A stretch of DNA of 64,000 nt from Mucilaginibacter corticis (GTDB taxonomy: Bacteria; Bacteroidota; Bacteroidia; Sphingobacteriales; Sphingobacteriaceae), in assembly GCF_007558865.1 (NCBI RefSeq), contig NZ_VLPK01000001.1, forward strand, positions 992,001-1,056,000, written 5' to 3'. Of this stretch, positions 43,292 through 50,160 are shown piece by piece (the first letter of the stretch is position 1; each line of letters begins with the position of its first letter). The position numbers and the translations under genes are program-made. Below the pieces are notes generated by a model that worked only from the letters and a program-made list of their open reading frames with translations, did not search any database and was not told the origin of the DNA.

Positions 43292-44407
43292 ATGAAAAAG
43301 ATATATAAAAACGTAATTGGGCTTGCCTTTAGCACTATATTGGGCTTAAGTGTGGCGCTGCCTGCAAGTGCGCAAAGGGGCAGTGATCATAGCGATAACA
43401 AATCTTCCCCACCGCCTGCCGCTCCGCAGCGCCAGTCGGCACCCGCGCCAGCTCCGGTACAGCGTTCTGCTCCCCAACAGCAGGTGCAACGCTCTGCTCC
43501 GCAGCAACAACAACAGCAACAGGTACAACGCGCTACTCCACAACAGCAGCAACGCCCAGTTCAGCAGCAGCAAACTCAATACCAGGGGACGCAGCAACAG
43601 AATAACTCTTATAACAGGCCGCAAAGAAACCCTAACGCGATAGGTTCTAATACGCCGCCATCTGCGCCACGAGGCATACAACACAGTACACCGCCATCTT
43701 TTGGCCGGGAAAGTCAGCAATCGCGCCATTTTCCGGCTATCGGACAAAGGCCTTATACCTATACACCAAGAGGAAATGGAAATTCATACAGTATCGGCGG
43801 TTACCGCAGCTATCCGGGCCTGCCATATGGAAGAAACCATATAACTGCAAGGCCGCAAGGCTTTTATTACCGTAACCGGGGTTATTATGCAACGTATTAC
43901 AGGCCGCAACTGGGCTTTAGCCTGACTGTGTTGCCTACCGGGTATTATCCGTTTTACTTTGGCCCCGACCAATATTACTACAGCGACGGCCTGTACTACA
44001 GGCAGGAAGATGATAACTATACAGTAGTTGAACCACCTGTTGGCGCAACCATAGACAAACTGCCATCCAAAGCACAGGCCATCGCCATAAATGGTATGCA
44101 GTATTATGAGTTGAACGGGGTTTATTATCAGCCGATAACAAAAGATGACGGTACCCTGGTTTACCAGATCGCGGGTAAAGACGGCGAGTTAAATACCGAT
44201 GATGGCGGAGCTACGGCATCACAGGATGACCTGCCACAGGTAGGCGACCTGGTTGATAACCTGCCTGAAGGCTGCAAAATATTAAAGCTGAACGGTCAAA
44301 AATATTACGTATCGCAGGAAGGCTATTACTTCCAGGACGCGGTTGATACCAATGGCGACAAAGTATTTAAAATTGTTGGTACCCCAACCGAAGAGCCGAC
44401 AAATTAA
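43292..44407 (+). CDS. Secreted Gln/Pro-rich protein (DUF6515-like)
   Basis: A 371-aa exported protein (signal peptide ending ASAQ; start at the second in-frame ATG, 43292). Residues about 30-130 are a low-complexity Gln/Pro/Ala/Ser stretch. A Tyr/Gly-rich segment follows, with YYPFYFGPDQYYYSDGLYYR, typical of DUF6515. Two copies of a small domain end the protein (about 240-300 and 315-365, each with lxGxxYYxxxGxYYQ). Probably a periplasmic or envelope protein; function unknown. Confidence 0.75.
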   Translation: MKKIYKNVIGLAFSTILGLSVALPASAQRGSDHSDNKSSPPPAAPQRQSAPAPAPVQRSAPQQQVQRSAPQQQQQQQVQRATPQQQQRPVQQQQTQYQGTQQQNNSYNRPQRNPNAIGSNTPPSAPRGIQHSTPPSFGRESQQSRHFPAIGQRPYTYTPRGNGNSYSIGGYRSYPGLPYGRNHITARPQGFYYRNRGYYATYYRPQLGFSLTVLPTGYYPFYFGPDQYYYSDGLYYRQEDDNYTVVEPPVGATIDKLPSKAQAIAINGMQYYELNGVYYQPITKDDGTLVYQIAGKDGELNTDDGGATASQDDLPQVGDLVDNLPEGCKILKLNGQKYYVSQEGYYFQDAVDTNGDKVFKIVGTPTEEPTN

Positions 44408-44431
44408 GAATAACCGGTTTGTAAGAATTTT

Positions 44432-44466
44432 AAGGGAGAGGGCATTAGCTTTCTCCCTTTTTTGTT
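44432..44466 (+). terminator. Terminator of the DUF6515 gene
   Basis: 8-bp stem AAGGGAGA/TCTCCCTT with a 12-nt loop followed by a long T-tract, 25 nt after the stop codon. Confidence 0.8.
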
Positions 44467-44545
44467 TTTTAATAGTATTTACCCTTAAGGATATGGCACT
44501 ATTGTTTTTAATAATTCGTTTATATTTATAGCTTAAGTTTACTTT

Positions 44546-45322
44546 ATGAATTTCAGAGCCTATTTTGCCGGTCCAATCAAACGCGTTTCTTTACTGCTGA
44601 GCTTTTGCCTTTTCGCTTGCATGGCGTCTTACGCCCAAAGTTTAAAGGTTGCCGCCGCAGCCAATCTGCAATCTATTATAACCGTTCTTCAAAAAGATTT
44701 TAAACAGAAAACCAACATCGATATCGATCCCATCGTGGGTTCGTCAGGTAAATTGGTGGCACAGATAAAGAACGGAGCACCGTTTGATGTTTTTTTGTCC
44801 GCAGATATGAGTTTCCCTGATGCTTTGTATAAAGATGGGTTTTCGGCAAAAGCGCCGGTTGTTTACGCTTTAGGCAACCTGGTTATTTGCAGTGCTACAA
44901 ACATCGGTTTTGAAAACTGGGAGCGTACCATGCTGACCCCGCGTATCAAAAAAATCGCTATAGCTAATCCATCCGTTGCGCCTTACGGCCTTGCAGCTGA
45001 AGAACTTTTAAAGAAAAAAGGGGTATTAGATAATGTAAAAAGCAAAATGGTTTACGGCGAAAGCATATCGCAGGTAAATACTTACATCACTACAGGTGTG
45101 GTCGATGTTGGCTTTACCACCCAGGCGCTGGTTAAAGACCCGGCCAATAAAACAACGCTTTTCTGGAAACTGATCGACCCCAAAACATACACCCCTATAC
45201 AACAGGGAATGGTAATTTTAAAACACGGGGAAACAAACCCTGATGCCGAAAAATTTTACCGCTATATTTTAAGCGAAGACGCTAAGAAGATCTTTGAGCA
45301 ATATGGGTATCGTGTTCAATAA
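44546..45322 (+). CDS. modA: Molybdate ABC transporter substrate-binding protein ModA
   Basis: A 258-aa periplasmic binding protein (signal peptide ends SYAQ). It opens with LKVAAAANLQS, has IVGSSGKLVAQIKNGAPFDVFLSADM (oxyanion-binding Ser pair), IAIANPSVAPYGLAAEELL and a C-terminal YRYILSEDAKKIFEQYGY. It binds molybdate or tungstate. First gene of a compact modABC unit (21-nt gap to modB). Confidence 0.93.
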   Translation: MNFRAYFAGPIKRVSLLLSFCLFACMASYAQSLKVAAAANLQSIITVLQKDFKQKTNIDIDPIVGSSGKLVAQIKNGAPFDVFLSADMSFPDALYKDGFSAKAPVVYALGNLVICSATNIGFENWERTMLTPRIKKIAIANPSVAPYGLAAEELLKKKGVLDNVKSKMVYGESISQVNTYITTGVVDVGFTTQALVKDPANKTTLFWKLIDPKTYTPIQQGMVILKHGETNPDAEKFYRYILSEDAKKIFEQYGYRVQ

Positions 45323-45343
45323 ACCCCAGCCAACACATAACTG

Positions 45344-46015
45344 ATGGACCTGTCACCAATTTGGCTCACCTTAAAGCTGGCTGCAATTACAACATCGTTG
45401 TTATTTATTGCGGGCTTACCTATTGCCGGGTGGTTGTCAAAAGGGCGGTCGTTTTTTAAAACCATTGTCGAGGCCATTATTACTATGCCATTGGTTTTGC
45501 CGCCATCGGTATTGGGCTTTTATTTACTATTGGCTTTTAGCCCGCAGCACGGTCTGGGCAAGTGGCTGCAGGGCACCTTCGATACGCAATTTGTTTTTTC
45601 ATTTAAGGGATTAGTGTTAGCCTCATTCATTTACAGTATGCCGTTTATGACGGGGCCGATTAAATCGGCTTTGCAGCAGTTGCCTGTTTCGCTGACACAA
45701 GCATCTTACACATTGGGTAAAACCCAGTGGCAGACATTTAAAAGCGTTTTAGTACCCAATATCAAACCTTCATTGCTTACCGCTATAGTGCTGACCTTTG
45801 CCCATACGCTGGGCGAGTTTGGCGTGGTGCTGATGATAGGCGGCAATATACCCGGGGTAACACGCGTGGCATCGATTGCTGTATACGATTCGGTAGAGCG
45901 GATGGATTACGCGGCGGCCAATGCCTATTCGCTGATTTTGTTCGGCATCACCTTCGTGATGGTGATAAGTGTGTTTGTTTTTAATAAATACCAGGCTAAA
46001 TCCCCCTTAGAATGA
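45344..46015 (+). CDS. modB: Molybdate ABC transporter permease ModB
   Basis: A 223-aa inner-membrane permease with five predicted helices. The coupling-helix motif ASYTLGKTQWQTFKSVLVPNIKP and the downstream AHTLGEFGVVLMIGGNIPG are typical of ModB. Its stop overlaps the modC start (ATGA). Confidence 0.95.
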   Translation: MDLSPIWLTLKLAAITTSLLFIAGLPIAGWLSKGRSFFKTIVEAIITMPLVLPPSVLGFYLLLAFSPQHGLGKWLQGTFDTQFVFSFKGLVLASFIYSMPFMTGPIKSALQQLPVSLTQASYTLGKTQWQTFKSVLVPNIKPSLLTAIVLTFAHTLGEFGVVLMIGGNIPGVTRVASIAVYDSVERMDYAAANAYSLILFGITFVMVISVFVFNKYQAKSPLE

Positions 46016-46629
46016 TAGACCTGTCGATAGAGAAGAAGCTAAAGGTTTACCAGGGGAAACAGGTTTTAAAAATAAGCCATCAGTTTGACCCCGGTAGCAT
46101 TACAAAAGTCTATGGGCCGTCGGGAGCGGGTAAAACCACGCTGTTAAAGATCATTGCCGGGCTGGTATCACCCGAAAAGGGGAAAATAGTGGTGGATAAC
46201 AAAACATGGTTAGATACCGGTAACAAAATAAACCTGCCGCCACAAAAAAGAATGCCGGGTTTTGTTTTCCAGGATTATGCCCTTTTTCCAAACATGACCG
46301 TTAGAGACCATCTGCAATATGCCACTACCGACGTGGATTGGATAAAACGTTTGCTGTTTTTAGGTAAGCTGGATACGCTGACGGATCATAAACCCATCCA
46401 TCTGTCCGGTGGACAACAGCAACGATTAGCCATATTAAGGGCATTGGCCATAAAACCAAAATTGGTTTTGATGGATGAACCTTTTTCGGCACTGGACTCG
46501 GATATGAAAACCGAATTAATTGCCGACCTGAAATTGATATTTAAAGAATTAGGAGCAACTGTTTTAATTGTAAGCCATAACCCGCAGGAGTTGGAAGGGT
46601 TGGCTGATGGGGAGTTGTATATCCCCTAA
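46012..46629 (+). CDS. modC: Molybdate ABC transporter ATPase ModC, short form
   Basis: A 205-aa ATPase with Walker A GPSGAGKTTLLKI, Q-loop FVFQDYALFPNMTV, signature LSGGQQQRLAILRAL and Walker B LVLMDEPFSALD. It lacks the C-terminal TOBE/Mop molybdate-sensing domain of E. coli ModC (about 350 aa), as in many Bacteroidota. The molybdate taken up could serve the molybdoenzyme at 50141-50920. Confidence 0.93.
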   Translation: MIDLSIEKKLKVYQGKQVLKISHQFDPGSITKVYGPSGAGKTTLLKIIAGLVSPEKGKIVVDNKTWLDTGNKINLPPQKRMPGFVFQDYALFPNMTVRDHLQYATTDVDWIKRLLFLGKLDTLTDHKPIHLSGGQQQRLAILRALAIKPKLVLMDEPFSALDSDMKTELIADLKLIFKELGATVLIVSHNPQELEGLADGELYIP

Positions 46630-46637
46630 AAAAAAGT

Positions 46638-46725
46638 GTCATTTCGACCAACGGGAGAAATCTTAAACGCATTGCAAATGATCGCGCGTTTAAGATTTCT
46701 CACTCGTACCTCGTTTCGAAATGAC
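46638..46725. repeat. REP-like palindromic repeat, family 1 copy 2
   Basis: Outer arms GTCATTTCGA and TCGAAATGAC; inner arms GAGAAATCTTAAACGC and GCGTTTAAGATTTCTC. Same element as 33842-33934, here between convergent modC and the peroxiredoxin gene. Confidence 0.78.
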
Positions 46726-46744
46726 AATTTTACGGTTATTGAGC

Positions 46745-47323
46745 TTACAATACCTCTGCAATAGATCTTATTGACGGGCGGTTACGGTAATCTTTGTCAA
46801 AATGAACAAAGATCAGTTTGCCGGTTTTGTCAATAACATATGTGGCGGGAACCGGCAGCACATGGTCTGTATTGCCATTGTTTTGCTCAAGATCAATGCC
46901 GTAGCCTTTGTATTTGGTTACCATATCCTGGTCCATCACATAGTTGACATCGTACGCCTTCATTATTTTATATCCTTTATCCTGTATTATAGAAAAAGAG
47001 GCGTGTGTTTTACCAACGGTTTTACTTATATTTTCGCTGGTTTCGGGCGTTACGCCAATAACGTAAGCGCCTTTGCCGGTGAGCAATTGAAGCGAATCCT
47101 GCAACCGCTGGATATGTTTGTTGCAATACGGGCACCATTGCCCGCGATAGAAAAATAATACCACTGATTTATTGGTTTTTAACAACTTTTTCAAATCAAG
47201 CGCTTTGCCGTAGTTGTCTTTGCCCGTAAATTCAGGGGCCTGTTCGCATTTCTTTAAGCCCGCTTGTGCAAATAATGAAGCAGAGCCGAACAGTAAGAAA
47301 GTTATAAGTATAAATTTTTTCAT
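46745..47323 (-). CDS. Secreted CPYC peroxiredoxin-like protein
   Basis: A 192-aa exported member of the AhpC/TSA-thioredoxin superfamily (signal peptide ends LFAQ). The redox motif is RGQWCPYCNKHIQRLQ (CxxC), after KSVVLFFY, with the cis-Pro segment PVPATYVIDKTG. It probably reduces peroxides or oxidised thiols in the periplasm. It lies 52 nt downstream of the Met/Lys-rich peptide gene, on the same strand and probably in the same sigma-controlled unit. A GC-rich hairpin separates them. Confidence 0.82.
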   Translation of the reverse strand: MKKFILITFLLFGSASLFAQAGLKKCEQAPEFTGKDNYGKALDLKKLLKTNKSVVLFFYRGQWCPYCNKHIQRLQDSLQLLTGKGAYVIGVTPETSENISKTVGKTHASFSIIQDKGYKIMKAYDVNYVMDQDMVTKYKGYGIDLEQNNGNTDHVLPVPATYVIDKTGKLIFVHFDKDYRNRPSIRSIAEVL

Positions 47324-47345
47324 TTTTGTTTTATGTTTAAATTAA

Positions 47346-47366
47346 GCGGGAGGACAAGCCTCCCGC
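47346..47366 (-). other. GC-rich hairpin between two genes of the sigma unit
   Basis: Perfect 8-bp stem GCGGGAGG/CCTCCCGC with a 5-nt loop between the Met/Lys peptide gene and the peroxiredoxin gene. Without a good T-tract on the minus strand, it may be a partial terminator or an RNA-stabilising structure lowering peroxiredoxin expression relative to the peptide. Confidence 0.6.
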
Positions 47367-47375
47367 CCTGTCAAA

Positions 47376-47600
47376 TTACATTTTGCCCATTTTACCGGTG
47401 TCTTTTGCCATTTTCTTGGCAGACATTTTTTTGTCCATCTTCTTTTTATCCATCTTCTTGTCCATTTTAGACATCTTGGACATTTTACCCATTTTGCCGG
47501 TATCGGCTAATGACGGATGGATTGGGCCGGCCAGTACGTTTAAAGAAAAGGCGGCTACGATAGCACCTGTTACCAGGATTTTTGAAATAATTGATTTCAT
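47376..47600 (-). CDS. Exported Met/Lys-rich repeat peptide (MXKDX/MrpX-like)
   Basis: A 74-aa precursor starting at the ATG at 47600. Residues 1-24 are a signal peptide (ends NVLA). The mature 50 residues contain 10 Met and 16 Lys and no Cys, built from units such as GKMGKMSKMSKM and DKKMDKKKMDKKM. It recalls the pentapeptide MXKDX-repeat proteins and the methionine-rich MrpX of Azospira, which scavenges hypochlorite by reversible Met oxidation. An ECF promoter (47632-47662) lies 32 nt upstream of the start. The scavenger role is inferred from composition and neighbours. Confidence 0.78.
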   Translation of the reverse strand: MKSIISKILVTGAIVAAFSLNVLAGPIHPSLADTGKMGKMSKMSKMDKKMDKKKMDKKMSAKKMAKDTGKMGKM

Positions 47601-47631
47601 CTTTGTTGTCGTTTTAATGTTTGATTTCAGG

Positions 47632-47662
47632 CTTAGTCGCACATCTAAAACAAACCTTACAA
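47632..47662 (-). promoter_or_regulatory. ECF-sigma promoter of the Met/Lys peptide gene
   Basis: Minus strand: -35 TTGTAAGG (47655-47662), 15-nt spacer, -10 CGACTAAG (47632-47639). Identical boxes and spacing precede the sigma gene (48532-48562), and a near-identical pair precedes the divergent operon (48596-48626). The -35 box starts just after the anti-sigma stop codon. Confidence 0.8.
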
Positions 47663-47667
47663 CAAGA

Positions 47668-47943
47668 TCAATTTTTATTTAATTCATCTTCAATACGGTG
47701 CTGCAGCTCCTGTTTAAAGTTGTCGTCAAGGTGTGCGCCGTCGTCTTTAGGGGCCTTAAAAAGCTGTTGAACCATTTTATTGATCAACGCGCTTTGTTTA
47801 TCAAATACCCGGCACACCGAGCAACCAAACAGGTGAATGCGTAACTCCATTTTTTCGCGCAGGGTAAGGCGGTCAATTAGCTTTTTCTCGATCAGGAAAG
47901 TAGCTCGCCGGCAGTTGTATATGATCTTTTTTAGTGGGCCCAT
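47668..47943 (-). CDS. Zinc-finger anti-sigma factor
   Basis: A 91-aa small protein with a HLFGCSVC motif (H-x3-C-x2-C), the ZAS-type zinc anti-sigma signature, preceded by the helix REKMELR. There is no transmembrane helix, so it should act in the cytosol on the sigma factor encoded just upstream. Its ATG is one nucleotide after the sigma stop codon (TAA-A-ATG), so production is tightly coupled. The Cys residues could sense oxidation, as in RsrA/ChrR-like systems. Confidence 0.78.
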   Translation of the reverse strand: MGPLKKIIYNCRRATFLIEKKLIDRLTLREKMELRIHLFGCSVCRVFDKQSALINKMVQQLFKAPKDDGAHLDDNFKQELQHRIEDELNKN

Positions 47944-47944
47944 T

Positions 47945-48508
47945 TTAAATCCAGTTTTTTTGAAGGCAAGCCCTCAGGTTAAGTTTAGTACGATGAATGA
48001 TCACCCAAAAATTGGCTGACGAAACTTTCAGCTCGGTACAGATATTTTCAGTCGGCTCATCTTCCATGTGTTTCATTGTAAAAACAGCCAGCCATAGTTT
48101 CGGCAGTTTTTTCATGCACCGCTGTAGTACCTGGTTAAATTCTTTGTTATGAAGCGGATCGGTATCTTCAAAGCCTAATTCTTTTGGCCAATGCTCTTCG
48201 CGCCAGTGCCCGTCTTCATAAAAGAAGTCCTCCTGCTCTTTTTCGGCAACCTTAACAGCATTGTTTAATCCTGATGAGCGTTTACGATAAATATCGATGA
48301 TCTTATTTTTTAATATTGCGGTGAGCCACGTTCGCTCGCTGCTTTTGCCCTCAAATTTGTCGGCTTTCTCTAAGGCCGCCAAAAAAACCTCCTGCACCAG
48401 GTCGCGCGCCTGCTCGTCGTCGCTTATCCGGCTTATCGCGTAAGCATAAAGGTAATCGGCATGATTGTCAACCCATTTATGCGGGTTTAATAATGAGGTG
48501 GCTAACAT
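47945..48508 (-). CDS. ECF-type RNA polymerase sigma factor (TIGR02943-like)
   Basis: A 187-aa sigma-70 family factor. Region 2 covers YAYAISRISDDEQARDLVQEVFLAALE and the -10 recognition segment SERTWLTAILKNKIIDIYRK; region 4 has LPKLWLAVFTMKHMEDEPTENICTELKVSSANFWVIIHRTKLNLR. An acidic insert (EQEDFFYEDGHWREEHWPKELGF) separates them, as in the TIGR02943 group. It is preceded by its own copy of the TTGTAAGG-N15-CGACTAAG promoter (48532-48562), so it is probably autoregulated, and is followed by its anti-sigma gene. Confidence 0.9.
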   Translation of the reverse strand: MLATSLLNPHKWVDNHADYLYAYAISRISDDEQARDLVQEVFLAALEKADKFEGKSSERTWLTAILKNKIIDIYRKRSSGLNNAVKVAEKEQEDFFYEDGHWREEHWPKELGFEDTDPLHNKEFNQVLQRCMKKLPKLWLAVFTMKHMEDEPTENICTELKVSSANFWVIIHRTKLNLRACLQKNWI

Positions 48509-48531
48509 TTATTTGATATCATTTAAATAAT

Positions 48532-48562
48532 CTTAGTCGCACATACGCGCGAAACCTTACAA
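48532..48562 (-). promoter_or_regulatory. ECF-sigma promoter of the sigma/anti-sigma operon
   Basis: Minus strand TTGTAAGG (48555-48562), 15-nt spacer, CGACTAAG (48532-48539); 24 nt from the -10 end to the ATG at 48508. Identical to the promoter at 47632-47662, with TTT after the -35 and GTG before the -10 in both. Confidence 0.82.
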
Positions 48563-48595
48563 AAAATGTCAGATCAAATAAAATTATTAAATTTA

Positions 48596-48626
48596 TTGTA
48601 AGGAAAAGCCCTAAGCCACGACCAAT
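48596..48626 (+). promoter_or_regulatory. ECF-sigma promoter of the DUF1223-cytochrome b-molybdoenzyme operon
   Basis: Plus strand TTGTAAGG (48596-48603), 15-nt spacer, CGACCAAT (48619-48626), 31 nt before the ATG at 48658. It has the same boxes and the same spacing as the two minus-strand copies, with C for T and T for G in the -10. Confidence 0.75.
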
Positions 48627-48657
48627 TGCGTATATAACTTATTAAACGTTTTGTAAA

Positions 48658-49443
48658 ATGAGAACGATCAAAATATTTATACTGTCGCTGTTTATAGCAG
48701 TAATTTCTTTTTCGACATCAGCTTTTATCAATGCTAAACCAACTAAACATAACAACACTGTTGCCGGAAAAGGCTTTGCCGTTATCGAACTGTTCACGTC
48801 CGAAGGATGTTCAAGCTGCCCGCCAGCCGATGAGCTGGTGGCAAAGATCCAAAAGGAATATAAAGACCAGCCCGTGTATATCCTGGCTTTTCATGTAGAT
48901 TACTGGAACCGTTTGGGATGGAAAGACGGGTTTAGCAACGCGGCATATTCGGCAAGGCAAAACGCTTACGCGCAATACCTGCACCTTTCGCAGGTTTATA
49001 CGCCGCAAATTGTAGTGAACGGCAAAAAAGAATTTGTTGGATCTGAAGAAGGTACTTTACGTAACGCCATTAAATCAGGGTTACAAAAACCATCATCGGC
49101 CCAAATAACATTGAGCGATTTAAAGGCCGGCCCTAATAAAGCAACTATACATTACCAAACAGACGGCAATGCAGCAAACAGCGTACTGCTGCTGGCATTG
49201 GTAGAAAAAGCCGCCAGGACCAGTGTAAAAGCCGGCGAAAACAGCGGTCGCAATTTATCGCATGTACAGATCATCCGCCAGTTTCAAAGCAGTGCTTTAA
49301 ATGATAAAAAGACCGGAACAGAAAGCATAGCTTTACCTAAAGATTTTAACAGTCAAAATTGGGAAGTCATTGCTTTGATACAAAACACGCAGACCGGCGA
49401 AATTACCGGGGCCGCCAAACAAGATTTCCCATCAGCCAGTTAA
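48658..49443 (+). CDS. Secreted DUF1223 thioredoxin-like protein
   Basis: A 261-aa exported protein (signal peptide about 1-24). The thioredoxin-like domain carries VIELFTSEGCSSCPPADEL (CxxC), FHVDYWNRLGWKDGFSNAAYSARQ and VYTPQIVVNGKKEFVGS, all DUF1223 hallmarks. The C-terminal 110 residues are beta-rich. It probably takes part in periplasmic thiol or methionine redox chemistry. First gene of the molybdoenzyme operon, behind an ECF promoter. Confidence 0.85.
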   Translation: MRTIKIFILSLFIAVISFSTSAFINAKPTKHNNTVAGKGFAVIELFTSEGCSSCPPADELVAKIQKEYKDQPVYILAFHVDYWNRLGWKDGFSNAAYSARQNAYAQYLHLSQVYTPQIVVNGKKEFVGSEEGTLRNAIKSGLQKPSSAQITLSDLKAGPNKATIHYQTDGNAANSVLLLALVEKAARTSVKAGENSGRNLSHVQIIRQFQSSALNDKKTGTESIALPKDFNSQNWEVIALIQNTQTGEITGAAKQDFPSAS

Positions 49444-49461
49444 TCATAATATTTTTGACCA

Positions 49462-50160
49462 ATGAAAGAGATCAAAGAAAAGCATTCCTTAGCCATGCGG
49501 TGGTGTCATTGGGTTAATTTCCCGATGCTGAGCATCATGATCTGGAGTGGGATGCTGATCTATTGGGGCGATGATGAATATAAGATCAAACTCTTTGGCC
49601 ACACTTATTTTGTGTTTTTCCCCGAGTGGTTTTACAAATTCTTTAACATTACCCACCGGTTGCAGGAGGGCATGGCTTTCCACTTTTTGTTCATGTGGTT
49701 TTTTATTCTTAACGGGGTATTTTATGTTGCCTATACCCTGATCTCGGGCGAGTGGCGTGAACTGGTCCCGCAACGAAAGTCATTTAAAGAAGCCTGGCTG
49801 GTTTTACTGCATGACCTGCATATCCGCAAGATGGCTCCTCCGCAAAAAAAATATAATGCCGCGCAGCGGATAGCTTACACCGCGATAATCGTAATGGGCA
49901 TAGGCTCGGTAATTACGGGGTTGGCTATTTACAAACCGGTGCAATGTTATTATTTAACCAGGCTGTGCGGCGGCTATCATTTCGCGCGGATATTGCATTT
50001 TGTGCTGACACTGGGTTATGTTTTCTTTTTTGTGATCCATGTGGTACAGGTTTTCCTGGCGGGATGGAAAAATTTCAGTTCGGTGATCACCGGGTTTGAG
50101 GTTGTTAATAACAAACCAAAGCCCATTATTGAAAAAGGACATGACGAAGAAGCAAGCTAA
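49462..50160 (+). CDS. Membrane cytochrome b (b561/Ni-hydrogenase type)
   Basis: A 232-aa integral membrane haem protein with four to five helices. Candidate haem His are in HSLAMRWCHWVNF, HRLQEGMAFHFLF and HFARILHF...FFVIHVVQ. The fold matches the cytochrome b/b6 (PF01292-like) subunits that feed electrons from quinol to exported redox enzymes. It overlaps the molybdoenzyme gene by 20 nt, so it is the likely electron donor for it, playing the part MsrQ/YedZ plays for MsrP/YedY. Confidence 0.85.
   Translation: MKEIKEKHSLAMRWCHWVNFPMLSIMIWSGMLIYWGDDEYKIKLFGHTYFVFFPEWFYKFFNITHRLQEGMAFHFLFMWFFILNGVFYVAYTLISGEWRELVPQRKSFKEAWLVLLHDLHIRKMAPPQKKYNAAQRIAYTAIIVMGIGSVITGLAIYKPVQCYYLTRLCGGYHFARILHFVLTLGYVFFFVIHVVQVFLAGWKNFSSVITGFEVVNNKPKPIIEKGHDEEAS

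Noticed and set aside
43480..43600. CAG/CAA-rich repeated stretch that could look like a repeat array
   Set aside because: It is in frame inside the DUF6515 gene and codes for Gln/Pro low complexity; units are irregular, with no spacers, so not CRISPR.
44467..44545. Mo-cofactor riboswitch or ModE site before modA
   Set aside because: Only 79 nt of AT-rich sequence with no convincing palindrome or known riboswitch core.
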